38,741 bases of DNA. It comes from Terriglobales bacterium (lineage in GTDB: Bacteria > Acidobacteriota > Terriglobia > Terriglobales > Acidobacteriaceae). Made by a program: the position numbers and the translations under genes. Positions 32,102 through 38,741 of this stretch are shown here, piece after piece. The notes under the pieces are model-generated. The model was not told where the DNA came from, did not search any database, and worked only from the letters and a program-made list of their open reading frames with translations. Position 1 is the stretch's first letter. Each line of letters starts with the position of its first letter. Location of the stretch: NCBI GenBank assembly GCA_025451215.1, contig JANWKU010000156.1:1-38741 (forward strand). The letters run 5' to 3'.

Positions 32102-33982
32102 ATGAGCCTTGCTCGTTCCCGGCCGCGATTTCGTGATCCTGAAAAAGGTGGCAGTTCCGCGCCCAAGGCTGCGCTCGGCCCCACGTTAGTCAAACGTTCC
32201 GCTCGCGACATTCCCCCGCCTGCCGGGTTCCGCATTGTTCTCATCTCTTTCCTGGCCGCTTTGGTTGGCTTGCTGGCGGGCGTGATTGCCTTCGTTCTTT
32301 ACCGGCTCATCGGCTTCTTCACAAATATTGCCTTCTATCACCGAGTCTCCTGGCTGCTGACCAGCGCGCAGCACAATCGTCTGGGAATATCGGTGATTGC
32401 TGTGCCGGTGGTTGGCGGCATCATTGTCGGCTTCATGGCCAAGTACGGCTCGCCCAGGATCAAAGGGCACGGCATTCCTGAGGCAATGGAAGCGGTGCTC
32501 ACCAACAAGAGCAAGATTCAGCCGCGCGTCGCGCTGCTTAAGCCAATTTCGGCGGCGATTGCCATTGGCACCGGAGGTCCTTTTGGTGCCGAGGGCCCCA
32601 TCATTCAAACCGGAGGCGCGGTTGGTTCGGTGATTGGCCAGTTCCTACACACCACTGCGTCCGAGCGCAAAGTGCTGCTTGCCTGCGGCGCGGGTGCGGG
32701 GATGGCAGCAACTTTCAATACGCCCATTGCCGGCGTGATTCTCGCTATTGAACTGCTGCTCTTCGAATTTAAGTCGCGTTCTTTTATCCCGCTTGTCATC
32801 GCCAGCACTCTGGCTACCGCCGTCCACATGCAACTCCTGGGACAGGGGCCCATGTTCGTGGTGCATGCCACTGACTTCGGCATTCCTCACGCGATCCCTT
32901 TTTATCTGCTTTTGGGAGGACTCTGCGGAGTGGCGGCGGTTGGTTTTACGCGCTTGCTGTATTGGACCGAAGACCAGTTCCAACATCTGCCTTTTGATTC
33001 TTTATGGTGGCCGGCGGTCGGAGCGTTGGCACTGGGAATCATTGGATTCTTCGTTCCACGCGTTTTCGGCGTAGGTTATGACACGATTAGCGACATTCTG
33101 AATGGGCAGTTAGTGCTCAAGCTATTGCTCATCGTAATGGCTGCCAAAGCCGTAGCGCTGGTAGTTTCATTGGGATCGGGAACTTCTGGTGGCCTGCTGG
33201 CTCCCATGTTTATGTCCAGCGCCGCCATGGGATGCGCATTCGCCATTGGCATTGACAGAATTTTCCCGTGGGCCCACCTCGCTCCGGGTGCGTTCGCGAT
33301 TGTAGCCATGGGCGCGGTATTTGGGGCGGCATCTCGCGCGACATTCACATTCATTATTTTTGCTTTTGAAATTACCCGCGACTACAACTCGGTTTTGCCT
33401 CTCATGCTGGTCAGCGTCATTGCCGAAGGCATTGCCATTCTGCTCATGCCGAAAGCCACTATCATGACGGAAAAGCTCGCTCGTCGTGGTCTGTACATTC
33501 ACCAGGACTACGAAGCGGATATCATGCAGCAGGTCGCGGTGAGCGAAATGATGGACGCCGATCCGCCGACGATCAGCGGGAAGATGCAGATTGGAGAATT
33601 GACCGAACTCATCGCTCATCATGATCCCGCCTTGAGCAGGCATCAGGGAATCATGATTGTGGATGACAATAAAAGGCTCACCGGGATCGTCACTCGCGGC
33701 GATCTGCTGCGAGCGCTAGAGGCGGATCCCTCCGGGAAAATGCCGGTTCTGGAGGCCGGGACTCGCGCACTAACTGTGACTTATCCCGATGAAGTCTTGC
33801 ACACAGCCGTAAGCAAAATGCTGCGCAATAACATTGGCCGCCTGCCGGTGGTGGATCGCAACGACGAAAAGCGCATCGTGGGATACATTGGCCGGCCGGG
33901 GATCATGGCGGCGCGACTGCGCCGCTGGAATGAAGAGCATGTGCGGGAAATCGGCTGGATTCGCCGGCAACACGTGAAATAG
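32102..33982 (+). CDS. CLC-family chloride channel/transporter with C-terminal CBS pair, copy 2
   Basis: A 626-residue paralogue of the preceding gene, with the same layout of CLC domain and two CBS motifs (VSEMMDADPPTISGKMQIG, LTVTYPDEVLHTAV...NNIGRLPVVD). The filter motif is GHGIPEA with His123, gating Glu is 164 (GAEGP), the inner-glutamate position is Leu218 and the pore Tyr is 428 (RDYNSVLP). The ATG at 32102 is chosen since GGGGTGA lies nine bases before it; an in-frame TTG at 32096 is too close. The 94-bp gap after copy 1 may hold its own promoter. It ends 14 bp from the convergent protease gene. Confidence 0.93.
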   Translation: MSLARSRPRFRDPEKGGSSAPKAALGPTLVKRSARDIPPPAGFRIVLISFLAALVGLLAGVIAFVLYRLIGFFTNIAFYHRVSWLLTSAQHNRLGISVIAVPVVGGIIVGFMAKYGSPRIKGHGIPEAMEAVLTNKSKIQPRVALLKPISAAIAIGTGGPFGAEGPIIQTGGAVGSVIGQFLHTTASERKVLLACGAGAGMAATFNTPIAGVILAIELLLFEFKSRSFIPLVIASTLATAVHMQLLGQGPMFVVHATDFGIPHAIPFYLLLGGLCGVAAVGFTRLLYWTEDQFQHLPFDSLWWPAVGALALGIIGFFVPRVFGVGYDTISDILNGQLVLKLLLIVMAAKAVALVVSLGSGTSGGLLAPMFMSSAAMGCAFAIGIDRIFPWAHLAPGAFAIVAMGAVFGAASRATFTFIIFAFEITRDYNSVLPLMLVSVIAEGIAILLMPKATIMTEKLARRGLYIHQDYEADIMQQVAVSEMMDADPPTISGKMQIGELTELIAHHDPALSRHQGIMIVDDNKRLTGIVTRGDLLRALEADPSGKMPVLEAGTRALTVTYPDEVLHTAVSKMLRNNIGRLPVVDRNDEKRIVGYIGRPGIMAARLRRWNEEHVREIGWIRRQHVK

Positions 33983-33996
33983 GAATCGTTCCAGGG

Positions 33997-35022
33997 TCAG
34001 TGCTTCAAATGCTGCTTCTCCGCCGCCAGCAGCAAGGGACGCAACGCCTTCACGGAAATTCCCAGCGTGCCGCCGGAAAAGCCGTCAATGTAAGCGGAGT
34101 TCACCCCGATCACTTCGCCTTGCGCGTCAAATACCGGACCGCCGCTTCCGCCGTGCGCGGTGGGCGCGTCATAAATCAATTTCTCTCCTACGACGTCTCC
34201 CAAGTGGCCGCAGGTGGCGGATGGCCGAATCAGGGACAAGGCTGCGAGCTCGCTGGCTGCGTTGATGTCGTCATGGCGATATGCCAGACGGTCATACACC
34301 GCCGTAGGGGACTTCGCTACCATGCCCAGCACTCCCATGGGGTATCCAAGAACGGTAACCAACTCGCCCGGCGTTGACTCTCCCTTTGCTAGCGGCAAAG
34401 GCCGTAGATCGCGCGTAATCGGCGAATCGGCAATGTTGACAACTGCCAGATCATCGTCCTTGGCAAATACTGCTGGAGTAATGTCAACGGGGGTCGGCGA
34501 GTTCGGGAAGAATGCGACTAGTTTCTCCAGTTCCGGAATGGCTCCCTTGCGAATCAAGGCTTCCGACTCCGTATCGCCATACCATGGCTCAGCCACATGG
34601 CGATTGGTTGCAACCAGACCGGTAGCTACCAGGAAGCCTGTTCCAGAGACCCTTACGCGCACCGAAGGCGGCTGGTTTGGAAAGCCGACGCGATAAACCC
34701 CAAAAATGTAGCAAATTGAATTTCGATAACGGTCAAGGACCACGGCAGGCATGGTTTCTTCCTGCTGCAACTGTTTCACCTGTTGAGTGAGCTGTTGCAC
34801 CCGCTGCTGCAAATCATTGGTCGGCGGAGGTTGGTAGTAATGCGACATGAACAGCGCGCCAGCAACCAGAAACACGCCCAGCGTTGCTTGAAAGAAGTGC
34901 TGCCACGAGGTGGAAACGATGTCGTCGCCGTGGGCTTCGGCGGGATGAACTTCCGCATTCGAATCTTCCACGATTGGCTCTTCGCCATTCATCTCTGCGG
35001 GTAATGAAAGTTCTTCGGCCAT
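33997..35022 (-). CDS. Membrane-anchored trypsin-like serine protease without PDZ domain
   Basis: A 341-residue protein. An acidic cytoplasmic N-terminus (1-40), one membrane helix (about 43-63, ATLGVFLVAGALFMSHYY) and a Gln-rich coiled coil (about 70-90, LQQRVQQLTQQVKQLQQ) precede a trypsin-fold protease domain facing the periplasm. The triad is His142 (ATNRHV), Asp191 (DDLAVVNI) and Ser293 (HGGSGGPVF). Unlike HtrA/DegS it has no PDZ domain; it ends soon after the last barrel strand. The coiled coil may drive oligomerisation. Its substrate is unknown; envelope quality control is a reasonable guess. No clear ribosome site is visible before the ATG. Confidence 0.87.
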   Translation of the reverse strand: MAEELSLPAEMNGEEPIVEDSNAEVHPAEAHGDDIVSTSWQHFFQATLGVFLVAGALFMSHYYQPPPTNDLQQRVQQLTQQVKQLQQEETMPAVVLDRYRNSICYIFGVYRVGFPNQPPSVRVRVSGTGFLVATGLVATNRHVAEPWYGDTESEALIRKGAIPELEKLVAFFPNSPTPVDITPAVFAKDDDLAVVNIADSPITRDLRPLPLAKGESTPGELVTVLGYPMGVLGMVAKSPTAVYDRLAYRHDDINAASELAALSLIRPSATCGHLGDVVGEKLIYDAPTAHGGSGGPVFDAQGEVIGVNSAYIDGFSGGTLGISVKALRPLLLAAEKQHLKH

Positions 35023-35143
35023 AAGTGAATGAAAAGCTCACGGACGGTAAGAGGCGGGGAGGCCCAATCCGCAGAAACGATGCGTTATCTTCTCTTGTTG
35101 GGGGCCAATGGACTAGGGTACGGAAGGTTATGTACGGCGGGTA

Positions 35144-35401
35144 TTAAAGATCCTTAATGCCAAGGCGTTTGGCCATCTTTTCATAGAGAAAGCCTTCGCC
35201 TGCCCGGTAAGGCTGAACCCATTCACCGTCAATTACAAACTGCGGGATGGCCCGCTTGCCGGTGTGCTTAATGACTTCCTCGGCGGCCCCGGGCGTTTTT
35301 TCGATATCAATTTCGGTGAACGGGATATTGTGTTGCTGCAGGAATCGTTTGGCGGTGCGGCAGTCGGGGCACCAGAAGGCGGAATAGACGAGAAGTTCCA
35401 T
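35144..35401 (-). CDS. Glutaredoxin-like / mycoredoxin-type thiol-disulfide protein
   Basis: An 85-residue thioredoxin-fold protein. It starts MELLVYSAFWCPDC, with active-site cysteines 11 and 14. The cis-proline motif is RAIPQFVIDG, and a GEGF turn precedes the last helix. The CPDC active site differs from the classic glutaredoxin CPYC. It could reduce protein disulfides or mixed disulfides with a low-molecular-weight thiol. It is on the same strand as the protease gene, 121 bp upstream, possibly in one transcript. Confidence 0.9.
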   Translation of the reverse strand: MELLVYSAFWCPDCRTAKRFLQQHNIPFTEIDIEKTPGAAEEVIKHTGKRAIPQFVIDGEWVQPYRAGEGFLYEKMAKRLGIKDL

Positions 35402-35500
35402 AAGATCAAAATGTATGACGAGCTATTAGCTTATAGCGTTTGATTAATATTGTGAAAAAGTGATTCATCCATATCGATTACGAATGTGCTGAAGAAACTA

Positions 35501-35548
35501 GGCAAGTTCTGCCGAATTGGTAAAGGCGCGAACCCGGCAAACTTTGCC
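35501..35548 (+). other. Possible structured RNA leader
   Basis: GGCAAGTT (35501-35508) pairs with AACTTTGCC (35540-35548), and inside it TGCCG (35510-35514) pairs with CGGCA (35535-35539) around a 20-base loop. A T6 run follows near 35564. The fold lies about 120 bp before the repeat-protein gene and may be its 5' leader. It does not match a riboswitch I can name. Confidence 0.35.
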
Positions 35549-35671
35549 CATCACCTGCATTCTGTTTTTTCTCTTCGAATTAATCCATGTCGAATGTTGT
35601 GTTTAAGCCAATGCGCCCCCGTTAGAGGTTTGGAAATCAGCGTGCACTTCAAGAGGCTGAAGGGATACATT

Positions 35672-36223
35672 ATGTCCATTGCTGGAATTTTGAGCAGCAG
35701 CCTTTTTAATTTTGGCAGCCAGAGTCTGCAGAACACAAATCTGCCGAGCCAGAAGCCGCAATTCCAACAGGAATTTGAGCAGCTCGGTCAGGATTTAAAA
35801 TCCGGGGACCTGCCGGCATCGCAGTCAGTTTTAACGACGCTACAGCAAGGCGCGCCGCAAACCAACTCGGCCTCCTTACAGAGCAGCAATACGATCTCGC
35901 AGGAGTTTGCGCAGCTCTCGCAAGATTTGCAATCCGGAAACGTTACGGCTGCTCAACAAGCTTACGCATCCATTCAGCAGGATGCAAAAAACCAAGGCAC
36001 GCAGATGCCCCCCCACCATCACCATGGCAGCGGAGGCGCTTCGAGCAGCAACCAACAGAATCCGATCAACCAATTGTTCAGCGAACTGGGACAAGACCTG
36101 CAATCGGGGAATGTTTCAGCGGCGCAAGACGCCTATAGCAGCATGCAACAGGATTTCGCGCAGTTTGGGGAGAACATGTCTTTGATGGGAGCGGTGAGTA
36201 GCGGCGTCCAGGCAACCGCTTAA
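35672..36223 (+). CDS. Gln/Ser-rich protein with three 25-residue repeats, function unknown
   Basis: A 183-residue protein with three copies of a helical repeat: residues 35-59 (FEQLGQDLKSGDLPASQSVLTTLQQ), 79-103 (FAQLSQDLQSGNVTAAQQAYASIQQ) and 136-160 (FSELGQDLQSGNVSAAQDAYSSMQQ). The linkers are Gln/Ser/Asn-rich, and the last carries PPHHHHGSGG. Each repeat looks like two short helices with an SGN/SGD turn, somewhat like TPR-type pairs. There is no clear signal peptide; residues 1-16 are moderately hydrophobic. The ATG at 35672 follows GAAGGGA, so longer in-frame starts are rejected. I do not recognise a function. It is bounded by a strong terminator. Confidence 0.8.
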   Translation: MSIAGILSSSLFNFGSQSLQNTNLPSQKPQFQQEFEQLGQDLKSGDLPASQSVLTTLQQGAPQTNSASLQSSNTISQEFAQLSQDLQSGNVTAAQQAYASIQQDAKNQGTQMPPHHHHGSGGASSSNQQNPINQLFSELGQDLQSGNVSAAQDAYSSMQQDFAQFGENMSLMGAVSSGVQATA

Positions 36224-36245
36224 GAATCTTTTAGCCCACAAAAAT

Positions 36246-36278
36246 TAAAGCCGCCAGTTTTCACTGGCGGCTTAATTT
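36246..36278. terminator. Bidirectional intrinsic terminator
   Basis: GCCGCCAG - TTTTCA - CTGGCGGC (36250-36271) is a perfect 8-bp stem flanked by ATTAAA on the left and TTAATTT on the right, so it can act in both directions. It lies between the convergent repeat-protein and clpC genes. Confidence 0.88.
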
Positions 36279-36312
36279 CTTGCACAGGCAGGATGCCCGC
36301 GCCTGGATCAAG

Positions 36313-38741
36313 TTACTTTTCGTACAGCAGCACACCCTCGGCCTTCTCTGAATCCACGGGACGATAGAAGAGCTTATTGTCCTCGAGGAAGACCTCGATG
36401 AATGCTGGCTTGGTTGTGATCGTGCCCTGGATCAAAGCCTCCGAGAGCGGATCTTCAATGTACTTCTGCAACGCTCTGCGCAGCGGACGCGCTCCATAAC
36501 TGCGGTCGGTGAGCGTCTGGTTTAGTATCCACTTCTTGGCTTCATCGGTCACAGTCACGGTGATCGATTTTTGTGCCAGGTTCTGGTTCAACTGCGTCAC
36601 CATGAGCTCCAGAATCTGGATGAGATCCTGTTCGCTCAATGCGGTGAACAGAATGATCTCGTCCAAGCGGTTCAGGAACTCCGGATTGAACGTACGCTTA
36701 ACCTCGCCCTTCACCAAATCCTCGACTTTTTCGGAGACCATTTCTTCCTTGGACGACTGGAAGCCCAGGCCCTCGCGCTTCTGCAAATGCCGCGCCCCGA
36801 TATTTGAGGTCATGATGATGATCGTGTTCTTGAAGTCCACGGTGTTGCCTAAGCCGTCGGTCAACTGGCCGTCTTCAAACACCTGCAACAGGATATTGAA
36901 AACGTCCGGATGCGCCTTCTCGATTTCATCAAGAAGAACGACGGAATAGGGCGCCCGCTTCACGCGTTCGGTAAGTTGACCACCTTCTTCGTAGCCCACG
37001 TATCCCGGAGGCGATCCGATCAACTTCGAGACCGAATGCTTCTCCATGAATTCGGACATGTCGAAGCGGACCAGCGACTTCTCGCTGCCGAACATGAATT
37101 GCGCCAGCGTGCGGGCGACTTCGGTTTTGCCGACGCCGGTTGGGCCGAGGAACAGGAACGAGCCAATCGGCCGGTTCGGGCTCTTCAGGCCTGCGCGGGA
37201 GCGACGAATCGCTCGGGCCAAAGCCACAATGGACTTGTCCTGCGAGATGATCCGCTTGTGCAGCTCTTCTTCGATGCGCAGCAGCTTCTGCGATTCCTCT
37301 TCCTTGATCGAAGTGATAGGCACACCCGTCCAGCGCGAGACGACGTCTTCAATGTCCTCGCGGCCCACAACGCCGATGGAAGATTCATCCAGATGATATT
37401 TTTCGCGCAGAACGCGCAGGTTCTCGCGTTCCTTGCGTTCTTCGTCTGAATAGAAACGCGCCTTCTCGAACTCATGGTTCGCGATGGCGTTTTCCATGCG
37501 ATGGACAATGAACTTGATCCGCTTTTGAACTTCGGTAATTTCCTCGGGCAGGGAAGTCTGGCGCAGTTTTACTCGTGCTCCAGCTTCATCCACCAGATCA
37601 ATAGCCTTGTCTGGCAAAAAGCGATCCGGAATGTAGCGATTCGAATGCGACACCGCGAAGTTAATGGCTTCGTCGGTATAAGTGACCGCATGGAACTTCT
37701 CGTACCGGTCCTTGATTCCGAAAAGAATCTTGGTTGCATCCGCTTCATTCGGCGGCGGAACTTTTACGGCCTGGAAGCGGCGTTCCAGTGAACGGTCTTT
37801 CTCGATGGATTTGCGATACTCGCCCGGCGTGGTTGCGCCAATGCATTGAATCTCGCCACGGGAAAGCGCCGGCTTAAGAATGTTCGCCGCATCGAGCGAA
37901 CCTTCCGCCGATCCCGCGCCAACCAGAGTATGCAGCTCGTCAATGAAGATGATGGAATTCTGCGACTCCATCAGTTCCTTCATGATGGTCTTCAACCGCT
38001 CTTCAAACTGACCGCGATATTTAGTGCCAGCAACGATTAATGACAGATCCAAAGCCAGGACGCGCTTATCAGCTAAAAATGACGGAACTTCACCATCGGC
38101 AATACGCTGCGCCAGTCCTTCGACGATAGCCGTCTTTCCAACGCCCGGCTCGCCGATCAGCACAGGATTGTTCTTTGTCCTGCGGCAAAGAATCTGTACG
38201 ACGCGCTCGACCTCGCCTTCACGTCCAACCAGTGGGTCAAGCTGGTTGTCCATGGCGGCCTGGGTCAGGTCGCGCGAAAACTCGCTCAGCAGAGACGATT
38301 CCCGCTGGCGTTGCGGTTGGGCCTTCTCCTGGCTCGACCGTGCTAATTCTTCTCTAATTGTTGAGAGCCGCAATCCGCGTTCGTGCAGGATTTCAGCGGC
38401 AAAACATTTCTCTTCTCTTAATAAACCCAAAAGCAAGTGTTCGGTGCCAATGTGCTTGTGCGAGAGCCTCTCAGCTTCTTCCGCCGCATAAGCCAGCACC
38501 CGCTTGCATTCATTGCTTAGAGGAAGATCCACGGAAGTGGAAACTTTCTCCCGAATTGTGGTGTGTCCCTCGATCTGCTTGCGGATCGATTCAACCGACG
38601 CATGCGAGCGTAAGAAGCGGTTTGTCAGGGCTTTATCTTCGCGCAGAAGTCCCAGTAACAGGTGCTCCGTCTCTATATAAGGAGACCCGAACTGGCTGGC
38701 TTCATAGCGCGCGAAAAAGATGACGCGCCTTGCCTTCTCCG
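36313..38741 (-). CDS. clpC: ATP-dependent Clp protease ATP-binding subunit ClpC (5' end outside the window)
   Basis: An AAA+ unfoldase that feeds ClpP. The frame stays open to the window edge, and the upstream part encodes the first Clp_N repeat ([19 protein letters not shown]...[14 protein letters not shown]) before the second ([14 protein letters not shown]). Starting at the GTG at 38532 would wrongly cut this domain, so the gene is partial, missing only about six codons by comparison with the usual MFERYTEKARR start. Further on are AAA-1 (Walker A GEPGVGKT), a UVR-type middle domain (around [18 protein letters not shown]), AAA-2 ([11 protein letters not shown]) and the C-terminal D2 small domain. 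Its stop lies 34 bp from the shared terminator. Confidence 0.96.
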   Translation of the reverse strand, partial: EKARRVIFFARYEASQFGSPYIETEHLLLGLLREDKALTNRFLRSHASVESIRKQIEGHTTIREKVSTSVDLPLSNECKRVLAYAAEEAERLSHKHIGTEHLLLGLLREEKCFAAEILHERGLRLSTIREELARSSQEKAQPQRQRESSLLSEFSRDLTQAAMDNQLDPLVGREGEVERVVQILCRRTKNNPVLIGEPGVGKTAIVEGLAQRIADGEVPSFLADKRVLALDLSLIVAGTKYRGQFEERLKTIMKELMESQNSIIFIDELHTLVGAGSAEGSLDAANILKPALSRGEIQCIGATTPGEYRKSIEKDRSLERRFQAVKVPPPNEADATKILFGIKDRYEKFHAVTYTDEAINFAVSHSNRYIPDRFLPDKAIDLVDEAGARVKLRQTSLPEEITEVQKRIKFIVHRMENAIANHEFEKARFYSDEERKERENLRVLREKYHLDESSIGVVGREDIEDVVSRWTGVPITSIKEEESQKLLRIEEELHKRIISQDKSIVALARAIRRSRAGLKSPNRPIGSFLFLGPTGVGKTEVARTLAQFMFGSEKSLVRFDMSEFMEKHSVSKLIGSPPGYVGYEEGGQLTERVKRAPYSVVLLDEIEKAHPDVFNILLQVFEDGQLTDGLGNTVDFKNTIIIMTSNIGARHLQKREGLGFQSSKEEMVSEKVEDLVKGEVKRTFNPEFLNRLDEIILFTALSEQDLIQILELMVTQLNQNLAQKSITVTVTDEAKKWILNQTLTDRSYGARPLRRALQKYIEDPLSEALIQGTITTKPAFIEVFLEDNKLFYRPVDSEKAEGVLLYEK

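Noticed and set aside
35501-35548. Cyclic di-GMP (GEMM) riboswitch
   Set aside because: The stem and a GGCAAAC-like string are suggestive, but the GEMM core with its tetraloop-receptor and CGCAAAGC-type elements is absent.
35486-35671. Longer N-terminus for the repeat protein
   Set aside because: The extra 62 residues have no conserved look, overlap the predicted RNA stem and lack a ribosome site, whereas ATG 35672 has GAAGGGA upstream.
38532-38532. GTG start of clpC at 38532
   Set aside because: The frame continues upstream with a conserved first Clp_N repeat to the window edge, so this codon is an internal Val.
1-38741. CRISPR array, prophage or insertion sequence
   Set aside because: No regularly spaced direct repeats, transposase, integrase or phage structural genes were seen anywhere in the window.

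Overview
The window looks like a chromosomal core region of an Acidobacteriota (Terriglobia/'Koribacter'-like) bacterium. This is inference, not a database result. The clues are a moderately GC-rich sequence, frequent GTG/TTG starts, the run ispE – tRNA-Gln – prs – L25 – pth – S6 – S18 – L9, short secreted or repeat proteins of kinds I associate with that phylum, orphan GAF and hybrid-kinase genes, and a cross-shaped intergenic palindrome of a type common there. I see no transposase, integrase, phage gene or CRISPR array.

Layout. 1-5.3 kb: a doubtful gene start at the left edge, recG (-), a GAF-GAF-GGDEF diguanylate cyclase (+), a PPOX flavin-fold oxidoreductase (+) and rpiA (-). 5.4-10.8 kb: a stand-alone 2-oxoglutarate dehydrogenase E1 with a short N-terminus, a PhoU-like protein, a DUF4397-type lipoprotein and a GAF/zinc-ribbon/tail-anchored protein. 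10.8-12.5 kb (-): a thiocarboxylate sulfur-carrier pair, a MoeB/MoeZ-like E1 with rhodanese domain and a MoaD/CysO-like carrier ending Gly-Gly-Arg. 12.6-16.4 kb (+): a metallophosphoesterase, a secreted S9 peptidase, a palindromic repeat element, an RNase HI-like protein with an extra C-terminal domain and a small two-helix membrane protein. 16.4-21.6 kb (+): the housekeeping run listed above, closed by a terminator-like hairpin. 21.5-24.6 kb: a long untranslated stretch with stem-loops, a small secreted protein with a strong terminator, and a hybrid histidine kinase whose N-terminal receiver is degenerate.

24.6-28.1 kb: two paralogous GT21/HpnI-like glycosyltransferases tail to tail, then a MarR regulator and a DoxX membrane protein. 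A 20-bp near-perfect palindrome fills the spacer of the marR promoter, and its core recurs before doxX. 28.1-34.0 kb: purB (-), a second MarR gene whose stop codon abuts a CLC chloride transporter gene, then a second CLC-CBS paralogue. An inverted repeat sits just before this marR. 34.0-38.7 kb: a membrane-anchored trypsin-like protease (-), a glutaredoxin-like protein (-), a Gln-rich three-repeat protein (+), a bidirectional terminator and clpC (-), which runs off the right edge.

Most of the window is ordinary core metabolism and translation. The points most worth a second look are the two MarR circuits with TCGT/ACGA operators and possibly leaderless regulator mRNAs, the tandem CLC genes with unusual filter residues and a missing internal glutamate, the RNase H fusion, the GGR sulfur carrier, and the S18 protein with a long disordered tail.
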